DNA of 64,000 nucleotides, taken from contig SMMW01000534.1 of assembly GCA_004794655.1 (NCBI GenBank), positions 2,735,501 through 2,799,500 on the forward strand, in the 5' to 3' direction. Position 1 is the first letter of the stretch, and each line of letters opens with the position of its first letter. Position numbers and translations under genes: made by a program. Below are positions 42,723 to 55,500 of this stretch, piece by piece. The notes under the pieces are model-generated. The model was not told the DNA's origin, did no database searches, and worked only from the letters and a program-made list of their open reading frames with translations. The stretch is from Marisa cornuarietis (Eukaryota; Mollusca; Gastropoda; Architaenioglossa; Ampullariidae).

Positions 42723-44355
42723 CTACCAGATAGCATTTGAACGTTTTATAATCGTTTACAAATGGTTCTCTCGAAATGTTCAAATAATATTCGCAGGAAA
42801 TGTTTTTGAAACGCTTATCATGCCCATCAAAGTAATGTGTTATTAATGTTTGCTTTCCAACTTTTTGCCGACCTTTTACAGCCTTTTTTCAAACATTTCA
42901 TAGTTGATCTGAATTTTAAACACTTATCCAACCATTTAACAAATTTTCTCACCCAGAGAGGTTAAACTTAATTTTGTTATGTGACATTTGAATATGCTGC
43001 TCACTGAGACGAGGTGGTTTTACGCCGAGCCAGCAACTAACACTGCATCACGGCAAGGTAGCCAGCCAGATGCCAAGTGCTGAGAAAAAAAAAAGACTGC
43101 GTGCCCCTAAAGTACTCTGAATGTTGCGCCATTTCTCCCTCAGTGACCTCAGACTCAAGACCGAATAGTTTGTCGTTGGAGGTAACCGAGTCGTGCGACC
43201 ATGTGTTACATACGGCAACGTGCATCCACGGTGGTCTGAGTCAGGAGGGTCCAGAGTCACTGCAACTGCTGACATCACGCGAATGGCCCTGTTCGCTGCC
43301 GCGCCTATCTCCACCGCCACATCCTGTCATTGTCACATACTGAGTTCCGAGAGGTCATCTGAAGCCCGAGCCGTTTACTGCACTGATGACAAGTGAATGT
43401 TTTGATCCACTACATCACTCGAGACCAAAGAACGACACGCCTGCTATTAATACTGTAGGACAGTAGCATCTAGCATTTGGGTTCGGCAAAATAGCATGGC
43501 GATTAAGTGACTTTTAATTTAGAATGGCGCCATCAATACGAAGTGCATGGTGTGTAACCGTGTTTCGAGATGACCGATTTTACAATGGTTTTCAAATCTC
43601 ACACATAGTGATGTGACATATATAATACACTATTAAAATATTATTTGTGAGAACTGTAAATAACTGAATTTTTAAGTTTTAATCCATTGCTTATGGCGGA
43701 AATGCCTGCAATTCAACAATTCGACCATAGATATTGAATATTTATAACTATTAACCTATAATAAAGACAACCATATGTGATGCACCGCTTTAAAGAGCAT
43801 TGTTTAAACATTCAGATGGTGTAACTCTTCAGAAATATAGCTTTTTTTACTTGTACTATAATGAAATTAAAGATCGCAACTGCGTTCGACTCAAAACGTG
43901 AAGAAGTCAGCAGTCGGAAATTAACAACAAATTATTTACACATTATATACAAACATATAGTACCAAAAAAAAACCCCACATATTTTATTAGAACACACAT
44001 TAGAGTTTGAATATTACTTACTATTTTCTTGTCATTTTCGGTTGTTGGAGTACAAATCCATGTAGAATTGAGAAACCGGCAAACAAAATGGCGGCCTTTC
44101 AGCTCAAAACCACGCGACGGCTGGAAGTTTTAGTACACGTTTACAGTACATCTATTTAATATTTTTCTTTAAATGTTATTGTTCCTACCAATTTAAAATG
44201 TTTGCACAATGTTTCAGTTTTTACATGTTTTTACATGTTTATTCGTATATGTTCCTAACATGGTTCTAAAATGTTTCATCTAAAACTTTAACATTATTAC
44301 AGCCATGTTAGCGCTTTTCAAACGTTTATAAAATGCTTCAATGCTATCTGGGTAG
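42723..44355. mobile_element. Non-autonomous DNA transposon (MITE-like), copy 1
   Basis: Terminal inverted repeats: left ccagatagcatttgaacg, right (reverse complement) cccagatagcattgaagc. It is flanked by TA on both sides, and the paralogous stretch at 62268-62280 (gaggctagtgttc) shows the uninterrupted target. The ends are rich in aacatttt-type motifs, with no transposase frame inside. It is interrupted by an S1 SINE at 43015-43120. Confidence 0.8.
43015..43120 (-). mobile_element. 5'-truncated S1 SINE inside the MITE
   Basis: The minus strand has ggcatctggctggctac, cttgccgtgatgcag and gctggctcggcgtaaaac, matching the central and tail part of the SINE at 3488-3718. The tRNA head is missing or highly diverged. 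Confidence 0.75.
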
Positions 44356-44902
44356 TGTTTAGAGGAGAGCCCAGGAATCAGTAGTTAAGAGGCTTAGTGA
44401 TTCCCTGACCAGTTAAAGTCTTCTACATGAATGACAGATTTCTAAATTTTGTTTTTTTAACAGACTTGTATTTTGTATATTTCGAATTTAAAAAGAATAT
44501 TAATGCGTATTAGCTAAACACTGTACCAAGTGTGAGAAATAGGCGATGTTGGTTGAGGAAGCGAGTTGCAAAGCAGTTTTGTATATATTTTGCTCTCTGT
44601 ATGTTTGTTGTTGTCTCCATTGACCTGTTGTGTGTTTCGTCCCTATTATTTAACTCATGCTTCATATTTCTTCTGTTCAACGATCTGCTTGTCTAAATCT
44701 TTTTTGGATCTCTTTATGGTCTTCTGGTGTCCCATCGACTGTCAGCCTCCATCTAACGGCTTCTTTGCGCCATTCGCCGGTGAGAAGGTCACAGCTGGTG
44801 CAGTCCGCTCTGTCGTCTCTGCTTCATATCACGTTAATCCTTGATTGGCACATAATTTAATCAGAGATAAGACTAATTCCAAGTGTAAATTGATCTGCTC
44901 TT

Positions 44903-46226
44903 AGAAACATTTTAGAAAAATTTACCGAATAAACATTTAAACTGAAACATTTTGCAAACATTTTAAAATGGTAGGAAACATAACATTTAATCAAAAATAT
45001 TAAATAAATGTTATGTAAACATTTGCCAAAAACTTCTTAAGATATATGACGTAGGATTATGATGTAGTGAGTATGACTTAGAATGTATGACGTAGAATGT
45101 ATGACGTTGTAAGGGATTGTTGAATGAGAGAAACCACAGAGGATGGAAGCTATAGAACAGAATTTTGAGGCTTACTTTTAAGTAATACTCAAACTCTTAT
45201 GTGTATTCTAATAAAATCTCTCTTTTTTTGGTACTATAGATTTGTAGATTTGAAAACTGTTGTAAAATCAGTCATCTCAACACAGTTACACAGCATGCAC
45301 TTCGTATTGACGCAACGTTGGATAATTTCCTTTGCTAACGCTCAGAGAAGATAATTTTCGTTTCAAAAACAAGATTGTCATCACCGTTTTCTTAGTGAAC
45401 CTTCGTAGAAATACGGTAAAACGTTGAAGATAACAACTACAGTCAGAATATCAAGAGAGTCCTATGTAGATGGCGCCATTCTAATTTAAAAGTCACTTTA
45501 TGTTGCCGCACCCGAAAGCTAGCTGCTGCTATAAAGTAGTAGTTAAAACCCTCACTTGTTCCTGCTATTATACGTGGGTTAGAGCTGAGATCTTATCTTT
45601 GAATATTCATCGTATGGATGTTCTCTATCTTCTCCTGCGACATATGCATGTCTTTCTATGATGCGGCGTTATGACCGTGGCTCAGAAAAACTTGTCACAG
45701 ATCTAGCTGATATGAGGCTGGAAGAACGAAAGAGCGTAAATGACGTTAGTTTGTCTGAATGGATGATATCAAAAGATGTGTGTCGTGAGAGAATGACGTC
45801 AGTTTATCTGAATGGTATGGATGATGTCAAAAGACGTGTGACCTTAGAGAATCAGGATAAATGAGAAGGGGCTGAATTGGATTGAGGAGTGTAAGACATA
45901 TGTAGATAAAATTTATTTTGTGCAAAAGAATCTGTATTTTGTCTGGCCCGTGCACGTCAATTGGAAGAGAGAGAGAGAGAGAGAAAGTGATAGTCACGCT
46001 TCCCGAGGTTGTGACACAACTATTAAATGCTTTACAGGAAAATGTCTAGTAAAGAACCATAAAAGGTTGAAAATAAGTTTTAAAATAGTTTGAATGTAAA
46101 CGTTAAGAAAACATTTTTCCGATGTGCAAAAATAAACATTTTCAAAACATTTTCTGCAAACATTATTCAAACATTTCGTGAGAACATTTATAAAACATTT
46201 ATAAAAGGTTTAAATGCTATCTGGGC
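44903..46226. mobile_element. MITE-like transposon, copy 2, inverted and end-truncated
   Basis: In the opposite orientation to copy 1, it shares the aacatttt-rich ends, the gatggcgccattcta core (45473 versus 43526 reversed) and the final aaatgctatctggg terminus at 46212-46225. The other terminus is lost. The right flank continues directly into the block homologous to 25460. Confidence 0.75.
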
Positions 46227-46227
46227 A

Positions 46228-46870
46228 ATATTCATTAATTGTGGGAATTAATTGCATATTTTGTAGGAATGGGAAAATATCTGCATTAGTGAGCATTCAT
46301 ATATCCATCGGCGTGCTTGTGAGATATGTGAGATATATTATAACCTTATCTTATAAAGGGAAACCATTTCTTTATTATTGTAGTATATGTACTTTAATTA
46401 TTACATACAAATTGATGAATAATAGTCATGATGATGACGAACTGTTCAATGGTGTAGCGGTGTGACGTGGCGAGATTAGTGTCGCCTGATTTTGGTATTT
46501 GCTTATTTGAGTTCTGAGGTGTGATGTTTGAACATGTTTTAGAGGACTGTGGCTAGTGCTGTAACCTGCAGCTTTGATTTTTAATATATTGTTACACAGG
46601 GCAGGCATGCACCATGTTAAAACGATCTTGAGTTGATCTTTTGAAAGAATGCGCTTGTTTTACTTGTGTGGTGTGACAATGATGATGATGATGATGTGGA
46701 GCTTTTTTAAATAATATACTCAGTGCTTCACAAATAAGAAAAAACAACAAATAGACCTAATCCTTACTCGCTAAACATCAACACACAGAAACACACAATA
46801 CCAGTGCCACCATGGCTGTCGAAACCCAATACATCGATTATGACGGGGTGCTTATTAGTGACGAAAGCTG
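46228..46870 (+). repeat. Duplicated block, left edge of the gene 4 unit
   Basis: Paralog of 25460-26180. Contains only a short (gat) run where copy 1 has 19 units. Confidence 0.7.
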
Positions 46871-46879
46871 AGGAGTATT

Positions 46880-47314
46880 TTGCTGATGGGACTTATAAGA
46901 TAAGAAAAGTTCTTTTTCCGTACGGCAAACATCTATCACATAGTGTAGTGCATCATAAGAGGTAACAAGGGGGATGAGTGGGGGACTAGGTTCGGCAACA
47001 TGGTGAGACAGAGTAGCTGGTGTGTGTATGTGGCTGCATAAAGATGGCCAGTAGCAAAGTCACAGCATGGACCGACCTTACTGCTGGGCCCACACACAGG
47101 TTTGTAGCCATGTAAGGAGAGCCTGTAATTACCTTTTATTTGTCATCAGTATTGTTGTTTACCCTTCCTTCGTTCATTTGTTATTTCTTTGTTCTTCTGT
47201 ACCTCGCATGTTGTCCATGTCTCGTTCTTATTCTTAAGCGATACTTGAATGCTCTTTAGGAGTGTGAGTACGCGTTATACAAATCTTGCTGCTATTATTA
47301 TTATTATTAATCAT

Positions 47315-47359
<45 letters not shown>

Positions 47360-48500
47360 TGCAGTATATTAAGTATATTTTATTATGGCAGAGCTCAGTG
47401 CGCTTTGGTGATATAATTGTGACTCCCACAACTAATGTCTTGTTCCTGGTTAGTTAGTGAGTTTCAACTAGAGAAAACCACCTAATCCTTTTTTCTTTTG
47501 GTTAATTTTTCGTTTATTTCTCGCCATGATACCTTTCAATAGGCCTAAAAGCCAATGAATGCTCACCGCTGGCAAAATAAATCCACATGGACAACCCTAA
47601 TAGGACTTAAATAGATTAAGATTGAGTTAATGGAGTTTGATAAGTCGAGTATCTAGCTCTCAGATGCAATTGTAATTGTAACGTTTCACGGCTCAAACCT
47701 TTTCTTTATGTTATTTCATCATTAATATTATTCATTTCAGTAAGTGTCCAAAGGCCTGGGGAGGGGAACAGCGGCACGTTCCTGAATAGTCTCGTGAGCT
47801 GTGACGTTGACCTGCGTATTACGTCACACCATGACGTAACTAAGAGATGGGAGATCTTTGTTTTGAAAAGAAGGATGAAATCGTAGTGAAAGGCATCATG
47901 GTGTGATGTGATAGTGGCCGCCACGGACTATTCAACGTGATGATCCATGCAGATACAATTATACAGAAATTAATGCAGTCAGTCGGCATGGATCCCACAG
48001 AGCGATCAACTCGCCAGGCAATCCTCTTAGCAACCAAGCGGCTAGGGGCTTGATTGGCTGAAAACCTGAGGAAAAAGAATAGTTAAGCACGGGGGCTAAC
48101 GATACCGGTCATTCTGCGGCAACCACTGAGAGAGAACGGAGCTATACGACGACATTGTCTGTAATCCGTTAGCTACCCCACTTTTGAGTGCATCCTGAGA
48201 CAATCCACCAGAGAGGAGCGAGTTGTATGGAGGCGTCAGACTGCCACTGCGAACCATTGACTCTACTCCTGTGACTGATTCTGTGGCAAGCAGGTGGGGG
48301 AACAAACTGTTCGGCACGGTTTTAGCAGGAGTCTTTACTGCAAACCGTCAGTGTCTCGACTGTAGAGAACAGGTCATCAGAGAGAGAATTTACGGTGACG
48401 ACAGAAGCTTTGCTGTGAACAGGTAGCGTCTTCACCACCAGGGGGGGTATGTCCAACTTTATAAACAATAATTTGGGCGAATTGTTGTGACATCGTTTCA
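46880..48500. other. Insert unique to the gene 4 unit; no gene recognised
   Basis: Contains the reversed interspersed repeat 47140-47340 with (att)n and (atc)n runs, and a GC-richer stretch 47740-48430 with several short frames and no motif. Confidence 0.4.
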
Positions 48501-48502
48501 TA

Positions 48503-48720
48503 TTGGATACCGGGTCACCTGTTCCCCGTTTTGGATTATCTGCACATCGGAACTTCTGTCTACTCACATCGTACCTTGGAACTATTAGATACTGGGTTAT
48601 CAGTTCGCCTGTGTTGGATTATCTACTCATCGAATCACCTGTTCCCACCATTCATCGCACTTTCGAACTATTGGATACCAGTTTACCTGTTCACCTGTGT
48701 TGGATTATCTCGTCTTCAGT
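48503..48720. repeat. Diverged tandem repeat, period about 83 bp, 3 copies
   Basis: The strings ttggatac, cacctgt and ttggattatct recur at about 48503, 48586 and 48671. Confidence 0.6.
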
Positions 48721-49440
48721 TGGGTGGCACCGCCGCAGAGAGCATATCGTTGGCTACCCATAGTTAATTCCGTTTATTCATTCATTCTTTTTTTCCTTTT
48801 AACATTAAATGTGGAAATCGTTGGTCGGCCCTTTTTGTTGAAAAAGGTAGAAGAGTGCCGCGAGCGCAGTTACATGAAAATGTACACACACACACTCGCA
48901 CCCACTCATAAGAGCACTCTTCACACAAAACGCTACAGTAATACAGTACCACATGACACCCACATGTAGTGTTCTAAACAAATAACTATTGTTGCGGTAA
49001 CAGACTGAATGGATTCGCTTCTTGTTTTCATGCGTTACTCTACCTTGATTATACTCAACATTGATTTCGGGGACTATATTTCTGTTAGATGAGCTGTCAT
49101 TAACCACGAAAAGTAGCAGTTACACTGTTATGGGGAGGTGCTGCTAAACGCTGGACTGGTCTCAGTTTGCGAGAGCGACACAGTCGTTAATCCCGTAAAC
49201 GCTGCAGTTTTTAAAAACAATAAAAAGAAATTAGGAATATAAAACAAAGGAATCCAAAACAAAACAAAGCAAAACACCTGTTACCACTAGTATACAACAA
49301 GGCGAGGTAACAGAGCCTATTGAGAAAGAAAGCACCTCTCCCCAAAACGTCTCTTTTTCGCAGCCTTGATTGTATGTGTGTTGAACACCATCAAAACCAA
49401 TACACGTGGACATCACATGACATGTGAGTGGAGCTAGAAG

Positions 49441-49447
49441 TATAAAA
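49441..49447 (+). promoter_or_regulatory. TATA box of lectin gene 4
   Basis: TATAAAA 63 bases upstream of ATG 49504, in the same context as gene 3. Confidence 0.7.
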
Positions 49448-49503
49448 TGCCGGCAATTCTAACTCGTGCAGCCGAGAGCCATCTAGAGCCTTTAACACGG
49501 ATC

Positions 49504-49597
49504 ATGATGGTTGCAAGCATGGTGTTAGTACCGCTCTGCATCCTTCTCCTGGGACAGTCTTTGATGGCTGAGCCACTCACTTCGCCAGTTTCAAGTG
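49504..49597 (+). CDS. Gene 4 signal-peptide exon
   Basis: ATG ATG start as in gene 3, donor AGTG/gtaggt, phase 1, with a 6-base insertion (EP) before TSPVSS. Confidence 0.85.
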
Positions 49598-52500
49598 GTA
49601 GGTTTCGTTAAAAGAGTTTTCTTTTGAACTAAGAGCTGGATTACTGTTCTTTTGATGAAGTTCCAATGTTAAAAACATTTGTTAATCTTCTTCTTCTTCT
49701 TAACTGAAATGAGCACTTTAATGAAGTCATTTATCGTTATCGTATATGTATTTATATGAGGGTGTATACATTTGCTATTTTATTTTTTATCCTGAGTTTA
49801 CTTGCAACAATAATTATCTCCAATTTGGGCTTATTTCGTGGATTATTTAATTACTTACTTGATTAATGTTTATTTATTTAATCAAATTTAATCCAAATAA
49901 ATATTCCTTAAGCGATTTGTGTCTATAATTACATGCTGGCAGTTATGTATAGTCTGCAACTGGAGTTGGTGGTTTGATAAAATCTACTTTCTGCAGTGTT
50001 AGTGTTTATAGCAGATAATTTTAAAATGAAGTTTAATAATTCACTGTTTTGCTGCATTAGCTTCGCCTGCCTTCTGATCATTTTATTCCATCAGTACATA
50101 TAGTGTTTGGAGCACAGCAGACTTGGCGATTGTTTTCCTTAGTCTATTTATTTATTTATTCTGTTTTATTTAGTCTAATTTTATTTGAATATACCCTTTT
50201 CTCTTAGGAATATTACAACAGTGGAGGTATGTGAGATGAATCAATTCTTTTATTATCCTTTATTATCCTTTAATTGTCCTCTGAAACTGGTTTTCTTAGT
50301 CATCGGTCACTGTCAGTGTCTGGCTTTCGTCTTTGGCATTTGTCGCTTCCCGTTAGCTGCAGTCTGTAGTCATCAGCGCCTCCGCATCGTTCACAAACCG
50401 CCTTCAGTTTGCAGTTTTTCTCTAATGTTTCCAACTCAGTTAAAGTTGTGACATAAATTTTTATTTGGCTAGACGGGCTAACACGACACTGTCGTCATCA
50501 TAATCTAGCTTCTGGACCATGATACTTAGCTAGTTTGATTGGATGATTGGTCTGATTTCTTCTACTTAAACGATTTTAATTTTTTTACTTTTGAAACATT
50601 GACAACACCAGCAATGGCCCTGTACGTCTGTATCTTTTGGCACAAAAAGGAAAATGTAGGCACACATTTTTTTCTGTATTATTTAGGATGGAGTACCTGT
50701 TAACGATTGTTGTTTGCCGCTACTTCAAAGACATTAGACAGTCTGCAGCATTATTCTGGATCCTTTGAAGTCTTTCAAGAAGATACTTGGGAATTCCAGC
50801 TAAAAGAGAATTACAATAGTCCATTCTTGACAGCACAAAGGCACAGATCAGAATTCTAGTTGCATCAGTGTTGAGATAGTGACAAATGGTGCTGATCCTA
50901 CGAAGTTCAAGGTAAGCAATTCTGCAGACACGAGAAAAAGGATTTACCAAACTGCTTAGTCTTTAGACTGTCTTATACCTAAGTAGCCGTTGTCCTATCA
51001 ATTTCAGTTATGACGCCTTATTTTTCTTGTCACAGAACGTGTTGAGAGGGCGTATAATGCCCAGGTCCTAGCAGAGTTAATCGACAACCTGACGGACAGA
51101 CTGAAAAGTCTGGAAGCAAATATTACAGGTGAGAGATATTAGTTTTCTCTGACAGCTGTTGACATCGTTCTTGTCCATTTCTTTTTCCTCTTCAGAAAAC
51201 TTGTATCAGTGTCTCCTATCAACACAGTATTAACTGTCATATGAGCAGTCTGTCTGCATTACCAAATTAAAGTTATTAATGAACTTTGTAATGGATTGTG
51301 AGAATAATGTGACTGATCAACTATGTATCAATTGTCGCATCATTGTCGACTGTCTCTTGTCACAGAACAAGGGAAAACGTATGGTGCCAAGGCTTTAGCA
51401 GACTTGGTCGACAACCTGGCAAGCAGATTGACTAGACTGGAAGCAAATGTTCCAGGTGAGAGATACTGATTACGATAACCAAAATCCTGCCTGTCCGCTT
51501 CTTTTTTTCTCATCCTCAGCAGCGGCAACACTACCAACAGCAAGAACGATGCAGCTGCTTTAAGCTTTCTATATAATATTTTTAGACAAACTTACATGGC
51601 TGTTAGTTAAATGTTTTGCAGTTTGAAAATAAATACATAGTTTTTTTTCTCTCTCTCGTGTATTTTGAGGGCGATTAACATGTTTAACATGTTCCCCTCG
51701 GGGTCTATAGCTGACTATAAACATGAACTGGCTGACATTGACACAGTGGCAAAAAGTAATAACAGATGCAATGATAGCAATTGGCTTAATGACCCAATTA
51801 CTACAGAAGAAGTGAAACGTGCCATCTCCTTACTAAAGAATAATAAAGCAGCAGGTCCCGATAGTATAATTGATGAATTCTTAAAGTATTCAATTAACAC
51901 AGTAACCCCCTTTTTAACTACACACTTCAATTACTTGTTTGACCCTAGTCTTTTTCCAAGTGTGTGGACAGAAGCCATAATTCAACCTCTGCATAAGAAA
52001 GGGGATATAACCCAGCCAGATAACTAGAGAGGTATTTCTCTGTTTAGTATTTGTTGTAAAGTCTACAGTTCTATTTTAAATAGAAGGATTAATAGAAGGA
52101 TAGAATTAAATAATGCAGTAGGGGAAGAGCAGAGGGGGGTTTAAGAAGGACTGTAGCACAATAGACCATATATTTGTATTGATTGTAATAATACAAAAAC
52201 AACTAGCTCACCATAAGAAACTGTATGTAGCATTTATAGATTTTTGCAAAGCATTTGACTCTATTAATATGAATAAACTTTGGCGTATTTTGCATAAAAT
52301 GGTATAGATGGGAAACTTTTAGGTGCTGTTAAAAGTATGTACTCTGTCGTTAAGGCACATGTCCGTATAGGTGCTGACTTAACTGAATGATTTGATTGCC
52401 CCCAAGGTCTCAAACAAGGTGAAACTTGTAGCCCCGCACTTTTTTCTTTGTTTATGAATGAGCTAACTTGTGAAATTAGGGTCGTCGTGCTATTCAGTTC

Positions 52501-55500
52501 TCTCCAGACCTTATACAACTGTTTATTTTACTGTTTGCCGATAATAATGCCTTGTTTTCCGATACAGTAGTGGGTTTTGCAGAATCAGTTAAATATCCTG
52601 AATAATATGACTAAACATTTATAACTTGAAGTAAATTTTGATAAATCGAATATTGTACTTTAGATTCTCTGTACTTATGGCTGATAATAATCCAGGAATA
52701 ACACTTCGCCTTGCCATTTACCTTTACAAAGCATTAGAACGGAGAAATAAGGAAGTTGCGCACTAGTATTTATTTGTTAAACACTTTTTGAGAGAATTTC
52801 AGTTATGATTGATGGATTGTTTTTTTTAAATCAAGAATGGCATAACAGAGTGAACTCTAGTCAAAGGTTCTTTCCTATGACTCTTTCAAATCTTCCACAA
52901 AACAGTTGTCTTGAAGATATTAAGCATATTGGTATGAGAGATGCCCTAAGAAGATTTAAAATAGGTCAGATTTGTACTGGTATTAACTTCGCTTTTGTTG
53001 TGTTCAAAATAAGGATATAACGTGCCCGTTGTGTCAAGATAAAGAAGCCTAACGACATTGTCTGTCCATTGTATTTTGATTTGCAAGAAAGCTACATTAC
53101 TGTAAAATATTATTAGAGTCCTTCTCTATTCAGATTCCAACATATAATGTCAGATACAAGAACTAGTATTTCTAACCCTCTAGCTGAATTTGTTTACAAA
53201 GCACTAGACCGGAAAGACGACTCTCTAATATAACTTATTTATCTGTGTGTTCTAAATGTGCTGGTATTCGCTGTAAATTTTTCATAATTCTTGGTATATC
53301 TTCTGTAAATATAAAAAAGCACAGTGTGACTTAAGTTAGAACACATTCGTGTTGATGTAATCCTATTGACTTCTATACAGTTTGCGTTTATACCTTTGAT
53401 AGTTTTGTTATGCTCCCCCTTGAAATGGGTCTATTGCCTATTCAATAAAGTGATTCTGATTCTGACCCTGATTCTCTCTTACGTGTAGTACATAAAACAC
53501 TGCCTAAACTTATATCCGGGGCAAATATTTAATGTTACAATACAGCAGCAGTAAAAACAGACAGAACCTTTCTTTTAAGTCAGCCAAAGATGTCCTGCTA
53601 ATTGCTTGTTATATAGTTCCTGACAATTGACCTTTGTCTAACTCGTTTCCCTATAAAGATGGGGTTGTTATTTTAGAAGATGCCATAGAAAAGGAAAACA
53701 TGCATATAGTAATATGTGGTGACCGCTACCCCAGAACAGGAAACAAACAACCAGTAACAGATTACACAACTGATTATATCACTGGATATTTTGAAAACGA
53801 AGGCCTGGATGAACCTTCCAAAGACAGTCTGAAGACGAAGTAGCGAATAACTTTGGTAAATCCTTTCTAAACCTCTGTCTAACGATGGACAGGTTTTTGG
53901 AAGGGGGACTCTTCCGGAGATTTAACCTATATTTCTCCCTACCGTTGTAGTGTGATGTCAGAGGAACTAGTTGGCTTACATAATCAAAATCCTATAATTG
54001 AAAACTTTATTTATTCATGGCATCTACCAGTCATACTAAAATTGAAAAATATTGGAACCAACAGCAATAAGACAAGCAAAGTGATCTCTGAGGGCAATCG
54101 CATAATTTGGTCGGATACCATGCTATAAAAGTATCAAGTTGGACAATTGTCAGATAGTTTCCAAAACAGCCTAGTCTGAGCCAATGATGAACTTAACAGT
54201 GATGTAGATATGTCAGTAGAAATTCTGTCTACGGCATTATACAACTTTGATGATGATGATGTAGTTTTATAATGCGCCAGTTTCCGCATCGCAGAGATAA
54301 GCTCAATGCGCAGTGATCCCAACTTTGCTGTGGGAATGTTAAAGAAAATAATCAGGATAATGCCAGCGATTGGTATGATAGAGAATGTCCACGAGAATTC
54401 AAACAAGGATCTGTTCTAAGTCCCATGCTGTTATTTTTATTAAGGAGCTAACGATTGAAGCGTCTCTAAAAGGTATACGGCATACAAATGGCTCCAAATA
54501 CAATAGAAAATTTCTTTTTTTGCAGATGTACTATAACACCGTAAGTTCACGTGATTACCATTTTCCCAACCAAAAACCCAATTAATGAACTAAACTATCG
54601 CCATAGCCATTTTCTTTTCTCTTCATATCCCCTATTCCTTCTATTAACCTTCGTTTCTTTCTTTCTCTTAACGCTTTCAGTTACAGTTAATCTTCACTTC
54701 TGCCAATGTTAGGCCTGGATACATGCTGCTCGACCTGCTGTCAAAATACAGTTAGTTAGCCTGAAATACTAGGTGTTGTTACTCCACGTGATAAGAGCAA
54801 TCTGGTGAGATGCCAAGATTGAAACACCTTGAGCATCCATGAATAGGTGTGAGATTAATTTTTTGATTACTTAAAATTCTAGAACTCACTAAAAATTGAC
54901 GACTGCCTGGTTTCCAGTTTGTCTGTGTAAGTTTAAGTGTAGAATCTTATAAACAGATGAAGAGAAGGAAATTCTTTTTCCTTTCCATCTCTGTAAGGTT
55001 TATTATTTTAGTGATCAACTTTTGTATGTTTCAGGACGACGAAATGAAGTGAACGAAAATCGATGTGAGTGGTTGTCTTTCCCTGAAATATGATTCACTT
55101 TCTCTGATTCTGATTCTCTGTTGTAAACTTTACAATTCTCGATGTACGATTTCTCCTTGTCTAACTTTACAAGAAGACAAGTAAAACACACATGATGTAG
55201 ACTAGTTTACATGGAAACAAAATGTCAAATTATTCAATATTTCTATGAGAACAAACATGTACAAAATATAGGACGGGAAACTGAAACTTCACCGATATAA
55301 TACTGTGTGCTCTTAGATTCTATTACTTGCGTGCATCGTTTTGTTGTGAGCTTTGTGAATTATCAAAACTCTTCTATAGCCTTATGCAAAAGGTGATGTC
55401 AAGGAAGACGTATATTTGTTTGTGTATGAGATTATTATTGTGCATGAGTATTATTATTATTATTATTACAATTGATTTGCGATCGACGGCACTTTCCGTT

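Noticed and set aside
44566..44844. 92-codon frame as a secreted protein
   Set aside because: It lies in a repeat block with no splice context or conserved counterpart at 62400-62600.
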